Below, in pieces: positions 32,958 to 45,200 of a stretch of DNA of 64,000 nucleotides (positions are counted from its first letter, which is position 1; the number at the start of each line of letters is the position of its first letter). The DNA comes from Albifimbria verrucaria (Eukaryota; Ascomycota; Sordariomycetes; Hypocreales; Stachybotryaceae). The stretch covers positions 3,472,001-3,536,000 of the forward strand of contig JAHREC010000049.1 of the NCBI GenBank assembly GCA_020081605.1. Direction: 5' to 3'. A model generated the notes under the pieces. It did not search any database, was not told the DNA's origin, and saw nothing but the letters and a program-made list of their open reading frames with translations. The position numbers were made by a program, and so were the translations under genes.

Positions 32958-35440
32958 GAGTCTCATATCCTATTCAGGGTTGTAAAGTTCCATACATACT
33001 CCAAGTTGTATGGAAAAACTCTTTGTATATGGTTTACCGTTATTTCATCCTCTTGTAAATAGCCGTTTTCGACTCCTAGTCAAGCAACAGCCCTAAATCC
33101 CATGGGAATGTCGCAGCTCAAATTTTATTTCGTGTGTCGTTATAATGCAAATGTCCAGTACCCTCTATAGTGGATTGTGACGAAGGTCTTTCATCATATG
33201 TGGCCAGCAGTATGCTTCGCGTAGCAATGATAGCGATTTAGCATGGTTTTAGAGCTGTCACGGGAAGTTATATTGAGTGTTATTCAATATTTGTACGCTC
33301 TGCCATGCGTTTATATAACGGTTACAAAACCATAAATTCATTTATTTTTGTGCCAAAAAAAGAAGCTTGAAAAAGACTTCAGCAAAGTTTGCTTTGAAAG
33401 TCTGTCACTGCACTGCAGTGAGTGAAGAATTGCACCATAATCCACGATCGTATACAGACCAGCTCGGGCAGGTTGAAACGAGCGCCCAAAACTCCACGCG
33501 CGAGCAGCTACTTGGACTATCTCTGCCCCTGGGCAGCAAGGCGCGCAACGTTCTCAATGCTTGCCGGCCCCTCACTGAATTATTGATTTCATCGGTCTGT
33601 AATCTGCAATCTTTGCGAGCCGTCTTATACCAATTCAGTGTGGTTATGTGTACCAAATATGGAATGTCTGCTTCATAGAGATTGGATGCTACTCGATGTC
33701 GCAAACCCATCTGGTCTGAACAGACTGATAACATCACAAAAAGTGCCGATTGATGCGGTGGCGTTGCATCCTACTTTGGGTGTCCTATTACATGTTACCT
33801 TGCCTTTAGCCTCAATGAGGAGGTTTATGGGAGGATTTAGGGCTGACCGGCTCAACACAGGTGTTTCAGCGCAGCATGAAGGGCTATATTTGGAAACTCA
33901 TGAAAGAGTATCTGCAAGAAACGCAATTTACGAATGTATGAATGCTGCGGTCAGAGAAATTCTTCTCATGCTTCGAGGGGATGAAAAGGAATTGCCAGGC
34001 AAATATCATCCCTGCTAAATTCTGAGTCGCTATTAAGCCTCTGATTTGCCAGGGTTTATCTCGACAACAATAGTACGGTATATACTGATCAAGGTAAAGG
34101 GCCGAATGAAAATCCTTCTCTAGCTTAGAACAGTTCTAAAACTGTCAGGGTGTGAATTCGTGCCGTTATAATGGCCTTGTTTAGTGTTATGATGCGACTC
34201 CACGGCAATTGTCTGATAGGTGGATTTTGATAGAGCTTTGGTGGTATAGGACAGTAAGATGTTCTTTCTGCAGGAAAATGACTCTCTTTTCAACGCGTCT
34301 ATACTACTGTGCTTTGTGGGTTGATAGGCAAATAAACTCATGGTTGGGCAGGTTACCTACGCCGAGGCGCAGGACTATCCAAACCACCCTATCAAATATA
34401 TTAAAGATGATCAATGAGATCAACTAGAGCATTTTCTCGAGTCCCGTAATTGCAGTGTAGGATTTTGGGCCTCGTCAACTGCATCTTGATTGTGCTCGCA
34501 TGTTGCTGTTTGCCGAAGCAGCGCTCTAGGAGCAATAGAGTACGGACGATGCTTGACTGGCATTTTACAACCACGGGACCGATCTGAAGTTGAACAACCC
34601 CGAACGATTGTCTTGGAGTCAGTTATCCATGTTTTCATTATCTAGGCGTTTTCTTGTTCACTGACCAGTAACATCTGACTCATCAATAACCACAAGGTTG
34701 CCCTAGCCGCTTTAAGCATGAAGTTGAGGGCCCGGATATATCTGAAGCCGGGCTCATCTTTGCCATCACGCTGGTATGTGGTAGGGACCATCAATCTCAC
34801 TGAATTACTTACATCTATACGACACAGACATATTATTAGTTGTCAGCACATCGCGTGACGTGGGATTGCCATTTTCATTGAGCCCAGGATTGAAATATCC
34901 GGGGCAACACGGCGGACATCTCGGTAAACCAGTCACTTGGAACACGTTTGAGGCATTCGGCATCTCCAGAGAGCAAACCGAGGTTTGACCCCAGTTGTGC
35001 ACATGCAGCAACGTTGCATCAGGCAGAGATGGAGATGGGGAGACTCGTCCTCAATTATGCCGATCACTACCATATAACGATGAATTGATAAGGAACTCGG
35101 TCTGGTGGAGCCAAGAGTAGTGGATAGCAACACCTTCTAACTTGATGAGAGTCTGTTCGCTGCACAACTGTTGTGCGGGCCAATGTAACCCTGTTGTGCT
35201 TCCCCGCCAATCTAGGGAGAGCTGGTCTGCATTTACGAGAACCGGCTATTAGCAACTTTGCGGGTCATGGTAACATCACATCAGCGGGGAGAGATCATCA
35301 AGGCTCAACGTTGGATTAAATAAAGCGACTCTGTCCGCCGGTGAATATATAAGGTTCGTCCGAATTCAATAAATTAGCCGTGAGTATTGGGGCTTCTTAG
35401 ACACAACTAGTTCACCGTATACTAATCTCCAATATTTGCA
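32958..35440. other. intergenic, 2.5 kb
   Basis: The largest apparently empty stretch. A 126-codon frame at 33638-34018 has mildly coding-like composition but no motif or homologous family that I recognise; it is not called a gene. No repeat found. Confidence 0.35.
35346..35353 (+). promoter_or_regulatory. TATA box of GH84 gene
   Basis: TATATAAG lies 95 bp upstream of the ATG at 35441. Confidence 0.45.
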
Positions 35441-37416
35441 ATGTTACGGTTAAGCCTAGTTAGCTGTCTGGCCACGGCAGTCCTTGCTGTGCCATCAGCC
35501 ATTTTTGGCTCTCCAATTAATGCGCAAACCCACATTGCTATCAGTGGACGAGAGAGTCTTGGCCACGAACAGAAAGCTCCAGAGATATGGCCACCTCCTC
35601 AACAAATCTCAATCACTGGTCATGACGTCCACCTAAAAGGACAAATAACCATTGTCATCGGCGATATGGCAGACGAATCAACCCTTCAGCTGATTCAAGA
35701 CATCGTGTCTTCTGCAGGTGGAAAAGTCAAGGTATCGCCTAAGCTGCTCGGCCACGGCACCCAGATCATAGTCGGGAGCCAGGAAGAGAATGCAGTTGCA
35801 GCACAGGCTGCCAGTGCGCTCGCTAGAAAGTCTGCTGAAGATCTAGAGGCCGAAGGCTATGTGCTGGTGACTGGCAAGTACAAATCCCAAGAGAGCATTG
35901 TACTTAATGGTTTCGACAAGCGCGGGACGTTTTACGCCGCACAGACTTTACGTCAACTTGTCCGTGATTTTGGGCATGTGCCTGGGGTCAAAATTTTTGA
36001 CTGGCCTCTGATGCCGGTTCGTGGTTCTGTCGAGGGCTTTTATGGCATCCCTTGGTCCCACCAGGCTCGGCTCGATCAATTCGTCTTATACGGCAAGCAC
36101 AAGCTGAACACATATATCTATACGCCCAAAGACGATGAGCTCCTGCGTCGAAGATGGCGCGATTTGTATCAAGGGGATGAGCTCGAGAAGTTGAAGGAGC
36201 TGGTTGATACGGCCATTGCCAACTACGTCGATTTCACATTTGCTTTGTCGCCTGGAAACGACTTGTGTTACTCATCCGAGGACGATTTCAATGCGACCAT
36301 TGCCAAATTTGATCAAATTCGTGACCTTGGCGTACGCCGCTTCTACCTTGCACTAGATGATATTCCTACGGACAAATTCCACTGCGCCGCTGACACAGCC
36401 AAATGGCCTCACAATGACAATGACGTCTGGCTGGCTGATGGACAAACATATTATCTCAACCGACTGCAGAAAGAATTCATCGAAGCAAATGGCCTAGAAG
36501 ACTTGGAGACCGTACCCACTCATTATGCTGGTAGCAAGCCCGAGCCCTACAAGGCGAGGTTTGGCACGGTGTTGAACGAGAAAGTTCGCATTCACTGGAC
36601 AGGGAGGATGTTTTCTCTGATTACGTGACGGTTGAGAGCGTTGTTCGTGCAGGTGAAACCTATGTGACGAAAAATTTGTTTTTCTGGGATAACTTTCCCG
36701 TTAATGATGGTGATTTTAGTCGCTTGTTCCTCAATCCATTGACTGAGCGCGACCCTCAGCTGTATGAACACCTGATTGGGTTCACATCAAACCCCATGCA
36801 GCAGCCCTACGCATCCATGATTGCCTTGATCAATTATGGAGATTACACCTGGAATGGACCTGTGTATAATGCCACAGCCTCGTTGGATGAGGCACTGCGT
36901 GAGCTGGCGGGGAGCGACAGCGCTACACATCAGGCGTTGGTTGCCTTTGTGGACCTCAATCAGAATTGGCCGTACCGCAAACCGGAGTATTTTGCTCCAG
37001 AGCTCAACAAGGATATAAATGCTTTTTGGGCTGCAAGAAACGCCTCAGTTGGTGAACACCGTAAAGGCGGTCAAGCCCTCCGCAAGAGGCTTGGCCTTTT
37101 GAGCAAGCTTCCTGACCTTCTCGCTCGCATGGACATGAAGGGGTTCCCAGCCGACGTGGAGCCATGGTCCATAGCGGCGATGCAGTGGGCAAATGCTCTG
37201 ATAGACCTGCTTGATATGCTTGACGCCGTAGATTCTGGAAATAAAGCCGAGGCGGAGAAGAAATTCAAGAGCGCACAGACATGGGCAGAAAAGACGAAGG
37301 AGAAGACAGTGAAGACGCTGGATAGGCAAGGGAACCCGGATGAATATGCGCCAAATATTGGAGATGGGGCGTTCCAGAAGTTCTTGGCTGATGCTTCGGC
37401 GGGATTTCAGGGATAG
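35441..37416 (+). CDS. secreted GH84 beta-N-acetylglucosaminidase (one frameshift)
   Basis: Signal peptide MLRLSLVSCLATAVLAVPS. An N-terminal GH20b-like alpha/beta domain (PEIWPPPQQISITG, GFDKRGTFYAAQTLRQLVRD) precedes the GH84 barrel: PVRGSVEGFYGIPWSHQARL, HKLNTYIYTPKDDEL, FTFALSPG, and the catalytic aspartate pair in RRFYLALDDIPTDKF. The substrate-assisted mechanism of O-GlcNAcase/NagJ enzymes depends on these two adjacent aspartates. The C-terminal part is helical. One break: GGG at 36602-36604 needs one G (gives WTGEDVFSDYVTVES). Repaired length is 658 residues. Being secreted, it probably trims chitin-derived, glycoprotein or hyaluronan-type N-acetylhexosamines rather than intracellular O-GlcNAc. 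No intron. Confidence 0.9.
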
Positions 37417-38223
37417 TAGATAAAAGGACTGACAATATGGTGACACAAATTGCATTGTGAGAAGTAATGCAATGAACGATCTACATTTGATGCTGCAACT
37501 GGCTTGATGGTGGTAAAATGCCTTGCATAAAATCTAGGAGCAGAAACCGATAAAAGTGAATAACTCAAAGCCCTTGAGCAATTAATCGTAAACTTCGACG
37601 TTCATACTCATTGATACGTTGAAACTTATTTTGAAACAGGCAAGTGTTTCTATTCAACTTCATTGACCTAAAGTGGAAAATAAAATTGCAGATTCCGGAC
37701 TATGACTCATCCAAGGGACAGTTTATATCATCTAGATCTCTCAAGAGGCGGCCTGGCGAGCAGAATCTAAGAGTGTAATCCCTAAACGCAAGATCGCGTC
37801 GAAGAATACAAACCTTTGGAGTGATACATTAGTCGTTCCCTCTGGCATGCTTCCATTTGTGAGAAAATGATAGGCAAGTTCGACATAAATGAGTATATGG
37901 CAAATTAGTTGGTCCGACCTCGTAACCTGAAATGTAAACAAGTCCAACACAAGCATACTCACTCCTATCATCAAGCCAAGTAGAACTCGATAACGCCTGA
38001 AAAGAGGAGTCAAAGACGGCAAAAACAGGACAAAACTGGTAGGAGATGGAACACAAGTCTTCCTGTTGTGCCGATAAACAAGGTTGACTGAAGGCTCCAA
38101 AGAAGCATCCCAAGGCCACGTCGTGTCCTAGGAGTACTTGAAGCTCTGTTCAGAATGCCATCAGCATAGTAATGACCTAGAGACCTTAGGTGTTCAATTG
38201 CTTACATGATTGCAATAACAACC
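37417..38223. other. intergenic with membrane-protein-like frame on minus
   Basis: The minus strand at 38100-37741 encodes a frame with two strong hydrophobic segments (VLLGLMIGVSMLVLDLF and LICHILIYVELAYHFL). Together with a second frame (38119-37829) it could be a frame-broken small membrane protein. No ATG with good context or family match is evident. Otherwise this is GH84 3' UTR and the aldo/keto reductase promoter. Confidence 0.3.
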
Positions 38224-39210
38224 ATGGCTTCTCAAAAACTGCGAGAGCTCATTTTTAACTGCGGCGGCCTCGGAAACGAGTTTCTTGGGGAGCATGCGGT
38301 AGCAGAGCTCCTCCAGACACTCAAAGAAGCGAATGTACATCGACTTGATACAGCGGCCCTATATCCGCCTACAGATGTTGGGGCGTCGCAAAGTTTGCTT
38401 GGCCAGGTGAAAGCCGCAAAGTTGGGGTTTGCCATTGACACAAAAGTTCTGATCAGTATGAAGAATTTTGCTGGTACTCTACAGCCTGAAAAGATTGCAA
38501 AGTCTGCTGCGGATAGCTTCAAGGTCTTACGATTCGAGGATGGACAACGCATCAATGTTTTCTACGCACATGTAGCTGATCCTGCCACTCCTTTGAAGGA
38601 CCAGGCAGCTGGGTTTAATGCTCAATATGAGAAAGGCCTCTTCAATAAGATGAGTTGGTGGAATCCAATAATTGCAAGACTCTTGACCTAATCTTACATA
38701 GCTTGGCGTTTGTAATTTCTCAGCGGAAATGCTCGCCGAATTCATTGATATTTATGAGCACGAGGGTTACATTAAGCCAGGTGTTTATCGAGGGGCTTAC
38801 AATCTCATTGACCGTCGGCATGAGGGCGCAGTGCTCAGTCTTGTTCGCAAGCACGGGATGCAGTTAGTGGCGCATAGCCCACATGCGAGTGGTTTTCTTC
38901 ATGGAGCCCTCACAACCGGCCAAGTCGAGGGCACCCGGTTTTCTGAGGGAATATCATGTCAATCGATGCTCGGCGATATGATGCTGCAAAGTATCACGAG
39001 GCTATTCGATACCTTGATACAATGCTTGAGCCGCACGGCATTTTAAAAACAGAGCCAGCCTTGCGTTGGCTCGTCTTCCATTCGCAACTAGAGCCTAAAG
39101 ACGCCGTCATCCTCGGCTCCAGCAAGATCTCTCAACTCCGAGTTTATCTGCAGATGTTTTTAAGCTACGCCAGTGTTGAGGCAAGGCAACGAAATAAGCC
39201 TGTCAATTAG
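38224..39210 (+). CDS. aldo/keto reductase, aflatoxin-aldehyde-reductase type (frameshift, lost splice donor)
   Basis: Start at 38224 (ACCATGG) is preferred over 38206. Residues match the catalytic tetrad: Asp and Tyr in HRLDTAALYPP, Lys in AIDTKVLIS, His in VFYAHVADPAT. Exon 1 must end at AAG 38649 and exon 2 begin at 38702 (LGVCNFSAEML) to keep the family sequence KGLFNKLGVCNFS. The 52-bp intron ends CCTAATCTTACATAG, but its donor reads ATGAGT where GTGAGT is expected. A second break, GGG at 38947-38949, needs one G (gives FSEGNIMSIDARRYD). Repaired length is about 311 residues. It reduces aldehydes with NADPH in the cytosol; substrate unknown. If the donor change is real, normal splicing is lost. 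Confidence 0.75.
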
Positions 39211-39242
39211 GTATAGAGCCTTCCACTCACCCCCACATCCTA

Positions 39243-41540
39243 TTAGCGAAGATACAACAGCTTCCAGTGCCTATCCAAATTATCCCAGTCTGAGATTCCT
39301 ATCTTACAGAAGCTAACACGATAGCTTATATTATTCACAGATCTTATTAGAAGAACTCCAGCTTTCTTTGGGTGATGTCCGATTAGTGCAAAGTCTTCAT
39401 CCTTCAAGTTTTGAGATAAATTTCCAGTCTCGGCCACAACGAGTTTGCTACAATTTATCACTCTGCCATCGTTGTCAATGCAGTCGTACGTAAGTATGCC
39501 AGCCTTTTTGGTTGTTCATCTGGCTTGCATAACTGCAGTTTGAGTTTCGTTATTGTTGTCCAGAAAACAAGCAGCCCAGAATACTGCATATCGGCTTTGC
39601 TTCCATACTTACACCAATACGTTGGGTCACTTGTCTCGGAGTTTATATCGGCATGCCATGCCTCCATCGCTTGTCGGTTGGTTCCGCCAGGTTGATCATA
39701 GTTCTTCTGCACTTTACCAGCAGTAGTTTCAATAGGAACGAGAGTTCCATCACGTCTTTCTTTATACCATGTACAACATCGACTGTGGAGAGGCATGCGT
39801 AAAGAAAAGACAACTGCAGCACTGATAGATACCCAAGACCAAGAGGGCATATCTGGTCTACATCTTGCAATATCGCGGACCACTTTCTGGCGTGGTGGGA
39901 TCTCCAACTCCCAGCATAAAGCTAGGTCAAACAAGGCCTCTGGAAGCCCCAAAAGATCCTCGTCCCATAGATTGATGCAACTTGGTTCAGAGCTGCGGAA
40001 CAGGCATGCAGACAGTCGCTCGGGTTCGAAAGCTTGCGGACCGAAAATTCGTTGACAAAGACTGCATAAGGGGCCAAGCTTAAGCTCCCTTTTCAAATCG
40101 GAACTTATGGGTTGCCGCGTACCTTTTGATCGAATTTAAGGCTGAATATCCCACTAACTTTGTGGATTCTAAACTGTCCTCGCAGTGCGTTGAAATCTGA
40201 CATACAAAGTAAGTCTGATAACTTGTGAAGAAAAGACACCTTGTAGACATGATCTTCTCCTGATATGTCCACGCTCTCTTGTTCCACCAGGAGCCTTCGA
40301 CTATCGACGTTTCCGCAGTGAGTGATTTCTCATTCGATAACGTGTTAATCAATGTGATTGATTTTAAGGAAGCTTCGAGCTGGGTTGTCAACCGCCTCGT
40401 AGCTGCCACGCCGGGAAGCCCTGCATCACCATCCCTTCCGCTCGCCGCAACAATAGTAAGGTCTGCAGCATTGTAAATCTTATTCATCTGCATGATTTGC
40501 ATCATCTTATTGGCTTCGTTACTCTGGTCAATGCAAAGAGCATCGACCCATAGATATTGGAATTTTAGTTCTCCCAATAGCGTGATTGCATCTCGAATGG
40601 TTCGAGGGAGTTGGTTCTGAACCAAGTTGTAATTCTTGACTGTACGTCCGTCCACAATCACTCTATCAGGATTAGGTGGTCTTACAGCCCCCAGACATAG
40701 CTTAGAGCAGCATAAGAACATGATGCTGGCGCTAAGACGACTTCGAAACTCTCCAGGTCTAACAACTCCAAATTTTTGGGTCCTTCGTTTAGACCCGTCG
40801 ACACGTCGCGGGAGCAATCTTCCCCATGATTTTCGCGGCATTCATTTATCCATAATACGAGGTTCTCGGTATTGACTTTCGTAGGAATTTGGCACCCTGC
40901 GGGTATGCCCAAGACGACAAGCTGCTTTGATTTCCAACCAGCGACATGATTCGTAAGGTATGTGCTATCCGGAATTGAATGGCTTCTTCTACATATTTTC
41001 CGTTTTCCATCTCATGGCGACTTAGGTAAATGCCAATTTTGGTTACAGCGTCTTGTGAGGCTCCGTGCGTCACATCCTGAAGCGTCTTCTTACCTTGTAT
41101 GCCTAGCTGGACCATCGCACCAGCAATATAGCAATCATCATTTGTGCCCATGCTTAGCAGTGTTGTTTGACGGACAAGGGAGCAGAGATGACAATTGGTA
41201 CGCCGTCTGACCTGTCGCCACAGCCCTAAATAGAAATCAGGAGGCTGCTTCTTAGAGCCCTGCATTTTTGGTCAAGCCACGCTTCTAAATGTTCACAGGT
41301 GCGGCAAAGAGTGCTTATATGACGTGATGTCGGTTTTTGTAGCGTTACCTCGCCTATAACAGTATCATAGACGGACATGAATGCTAAGTCCAGGCCTGTC
41401 AGGTCTGTCTTAGGCCGATATGCTCGGCAATAGCTCGTCTGTGTTTCGAGAAAGCCGTTGTGCACCAGATGAAATATCTGATTCGAGCCTGGGAGGAACC
41501 CGCTGCACTGCATATTCAGAGCGAACAGATTGTTGTCCAT
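39243..41540 (-). CDS. HET-domain (heterokaryon incompatibility) protein (frameshifted)
   Basis: The three conserved HET blocks are present: CSYAALSYVWG, FQYLWVDALCIDQSN and RAWTYQEKIMSTRCLFF, preceded by the usual N-terminal C-x-x-C segment (STLCRTCEHLEAWL; NCHLCSLVRQ). The tail shows MPSWSWVSI and the ending SDWDNLDRHWKLLYLR. Breaks, each needing one base: T-run 41275-41279, near 40940, C-run 40688-40692 and T-run 39505-39509 (gives QPKKAGILTYDCIDNDG). Near 40080-40135 the frame moves the other way: either a 34-bp intron or two missing bases. Repaired length is about 755-767 residues. The N-terminal start is uncertain (41540 is the first ATG of the frame). HET proteins trigger cell death after fusion of unlike strains; such genes are often strain-variable. 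Confidence 0.8.
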
Positions 41541-42602
41541 ATCGAGAAATAGTAAACTTAGCAGAAAACGTTTAGTCAATCTGTCCGATCGCTTACTAGA
41601 TCCTATGTCTATGCTCACAGTTCAAAACAACACGACGCTCAATTTCTTAAAGCATACAAGTTAGCTAGGTTGGATGCCCAATATTAATGCCTAATAACAA
41701 TGAGGGGTTAACGCTGAGTGGGCGGCTGAAGCTTAAGGCAGTGATTATCAAACGGCTGATGTAAAAGAGAACGACTGGTAATAAGATCGAACGACAAACG
41801 AAATACTCATGAGTGCATAGGCGCCTCCGATAACACTCGATTTTCCTTCTTTCTGAGGGTTCACATTTGATAGCTTTTCCGCCATACCCGAAGCCGTGAT
41901 CTGCAAGATGGCTCAAGCTCCTGCCTGCGACTGCATTTGATCCTAGCCACTGGCGCATAGACGACATTGGCTGCAGCCAAACAATAATTGGGTTCTCAAG
42001 AGGTTTGGCCCACATGCACACTTGATTTGTTAACCTATAGTATAGAAGTTGCTCGCCGAATATTCCAACAATTAGCTAATCATGCATAGAAACAATTAAT
42101 GGCTCCTAATCGAAATTAGGCGAGCTCAAGAATGTCATATTATACGAGACGCTTTGCACACGGCCGCACTTTGATTTCTTGTGCTGCGAGAAATCATCTC
42201 AAGTATCAGGAAGCTCATCAACCCCTCGAGATAAGTCACAACCACCGGCAACATGCGTTTTCTCTGCTGCCATGGACTGGCTAGTGTTATCTGTTTTTAG
42301 ATCACACTTCCTGTAACCTATCTACTTATACTAGGGAGAGCACTAATGCTCAAATGATACAAGCTGCCGTTTTGGTAAATAGCTTTCCTCCATCTTCGAT
42401 CGCTACATTCTCCCTACCATTCTAACATCACAAAGCAGTTATGTCGTGGTTCATGACCTTCGTCTTCACTTCACGGCCTTGTAAATTCCAGTATTCAAAC
42501 AAAGCGCTAATGCTCGACTTTTCCCGGTACTTAAGAAGTGGCAGTGGCAGTCTTCTATTCTCTATTTGCGAGCTAGCGCTGTGAAGGTGTCCCTATGGTG
42601 GT
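41541..42602. other. intergenic, 1.1 kb
   Basis: HET gene upstream region and P450 3' region. A minus-strand frame at 41665-42021 has no recognised motif. Confidence 0.4.
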
Positions 42603-44349
42603 TCATAACACAATCCTTCTAGGCCTGACGTAGCAATCCTTGGGCACCCTGGTGAATCCTTGGACATCTTCGTAATTTGAAAGCTTTTGCGGGCAAGGCT
42701 GAAGCTCAAAATGCCAAACAATCAACGTCAACACAAGCTTCATCTCAAGGTACGCCAGCTTTTGGCCAAAGCAACCTCGCTTGCCCAAGCCAAAAGCAAG
42801 AAATGGACCAGCTGTTCTGTCAAACGCCTGCTTCTCATTACCAATCTCGTGCAACCACCTTTCAGGATAAAAGTCATTCATGTTACCTTGGGGCCATTTT
42901 CGTTCACCCCTGCTCCTCAGAGCATTGCGTGAGGATTCGCTCCTTGACGTGTCATCAATCTTGAAGCCTACTTCAGTGAAACTTGGCCCATACATTGGCA
43001 TGAATACCGTGGTGCCCTTGGGGACTGGATGGCCCAGAATTGTTGTAGCCTCCGTGCTTTGCCGTTCCAACAGAGCGAATGTATGCGACAACCGTAATAT
43101 CTCCTCAATCACGGCATCAAGGTATGGAATGTTCGAGTTCATGATTTCTTGGTATGTCGGGGACGCTTTTCTGTATATGCGATAGAGTATGTTGATTGCA
43201 GGTTGTTACGAAGAAGATCTTGACACCTTTGGTTGTCTGCCAGAAATTTGACTGCCCAGCACAATGTAGTACTCGTAGTATCGTGTCCAGCAATAACGAA
43301 GCCCAGCATCTAAAATAATGTCGGCAAGAGATTCACAATAGTTTGAGATTAAGACATACCTCATCATGCATTGTATCGCTCCAATACATGGGTTCCCGGC
43401 CATCTTTCTCCGCGTATGTCCGTTCATTTTGTATCATAACATCAGTGGCCGAGCTGACCCAACTTTTGTCACCAGTGCCGTAGCTGTTTTGAAGCTTGGC
43501 TACGGATAGTGATGCCTGCTGCTTGAAAAATTGTCGACGGATGCCTCTGAATTTCCTTTCTTTGTGCTGTAGTTTTTTCCACCACCACCCAAGGGAGATG
43601 AATCCCAAATTCGCGACATCACCAATTGCTTCGGAAGTTTGTAATATGGCGGTAATTCCACTGTCGATCAAGCCAACAGGAAATTCGATTGGTTCATCGG
43701 TGGAATTTTGACGTGTTCTTTGGCTGCCCATCAGTTTGACAGCTTCAATCTGTGGAGGAAGGGCTCGACTAGTGTAGCCATAACCAAGAGCAAAGTCTAG
43801 AACAGCATCTAGTGCAGTGTAATATATATCTTTATCAGCTGCAAAAGGCTTTCCAGCCGCAACACGCGTTTTCACTTCCCAAAGGGTCACAAGTCGAGAG
43901 ACACTGTCATAGATATTACGACCTGCCACATTATTCAAAAACTCCGGTGCCATGAGAGATTGAAGTAACTCTCTGTGTTTCTTCCAGGCTGGACCTGTCT
44001 TCAGGTTGATGTGATGGTTCTCTAAAGCTCCACCGAGAAGTGCAATTGAGTAGTCTGAACGATCAAACTCTTTGCGACGCATCAAGATGTCCTGGGCTTC
44101 GTGGAAATCTGAGACAAAGACCACAGGCTTCCCAAAAGGAATAATGAAAAGTTGACATATCGGGCTTGAAAATTTTTGTGTTTGTTTGATCATCCACGCG
44201 AGTGTATTGTTGTTGGACTCTTTTTCCATTGCAGGAATATCACCCAGTAACATCCCAGTAGCAGACGAGTTGTGTGGTATGCCATGAATGGGCTTCGGGA
44301 GGAGATGATAATAAAGCAGAGCAAGTAATAATGTGAGAATAGCAATCAC
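42603..44349 (-). CDS. cytochrome P450 (one frameshift)
   Basis: Exons 44349-43360 and 43309-42603 with a 50-bp intron (GTATGT..TTTTAG). N-terminal anchor MIAILTLLLALLYYHLLPKP. Landmarks: LGFVIAGHDTTSTTLCW (I-helix), EEILRLSHTF (ExxR), ERQSTEATTILGHPVPKGT, FYPERWL and heme loop FLAFGLGKRGCFGQKLA. A polar insert (DDTSRSESSRNALRSRGERK) sits before the PERW motif, as in some secondary-metabolite P450 families. One break: T-run 43167-43170 needs one more T on the plus strand (gives EKASPTYQEIMNS). Repaired length is 565 residues. It lies head to head with another P450 at 45201 across an 850-bp shared upstream region. Substrate unknown. Confidence 0.85.
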
Positions 44350-45200
44350 AATATACTTTTCATGAAACCCCAGCTTTGGCTGGCTGAGAAGCTGGACGCG
44401 TGCATCATATGCAAAATTGACGTTACACTGTAAGTCGTGTTCGGAAGCCTAGCTGTGAAGGGCCCAAAGTAATAGGGTTTTCCGAGTAAAAAACACCTTT
44501 AAAACACCTTTAAATAAGTGATAGCTTATAACAATGCCAAGAGGCGGCCTAGTATCGGTACCCGCGGCTTCCGGGTGTTAGTTGACCGACAAGTCCCTTG
44601 CTTCTAACCAGCTTACCTGGATAGACACTTGTCAGGTCCCCACCGACCCATGCTGAATAGGAAACGGCCGACAAACTCCATGGCGCCAGTTGGATTATGT
44701 TAATGATTGGCTCGGACTCGTATAAGAGTAGAGAAGTTATTACATGACACTATTTCGATTATGATTCTTGACGTTGGCCACTGATCCCTTGCCGCATATA
44801 CCATTGACTGACACTTTCCCCAAGCCAATTCATGTCAGCCTGTGCCGTGTAAAGTTCCAATTCAGAGGCAAAGGTTGATAAAGATCTTTGCGCATGATGC
44901 GGCTCAGAGCCTAAACAGGCAATGATCACTATTCACAGCTATACGGCGCCACCACAGCCACCGGCAGCCGACTTGTAATTTGAGTCCTTGCGCTCCACAT
45001 TGAGTACCACAAACTGGCGAGGGGCCGAAACTGCATTACCGAAGTCTCACATTCCAACGCGGAAAAACCGGATACGAGAATGAGGGGTTGGTAGTCCCAG
45101 ACAGAGTTTATGCCGTCGGTGCCGGCCAACGGGTGTTGGCTCAGCAGTCAACACACAACACCCACCAGACGATGCTTGATGAAAATCGCCTCTGCTCAAG
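44350..45200. promoter_or_regulatory. bidirectional promoter region between two P450 genes
   Basis: The only sequence between two divergent P450 starts. It contains an exact 11-bp tandem duplication (AAAACACCTTT twice, 44490-44511). No extra gene seen. Shared control of the two P450s is inferred from the arrangement. Confidence 0.4.

Noticed and set aside
33367..34018. Two plus-strand frames of 103 and 126 codons
   Set aside because: No family motif, no signal peptide, no convincing splice sites; left as intergenic.
40080..40135. 34-bp intron in the HET gene
   Set aside because: It would keep frame but is shorter than any other intron here; two missing bases is an equally good explanation, so it is not annotated.
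42677..43185. Several plus-strand frames over the P450
   Set aside because: Shadows of the P450 C-terminal coding region on the minus strand.
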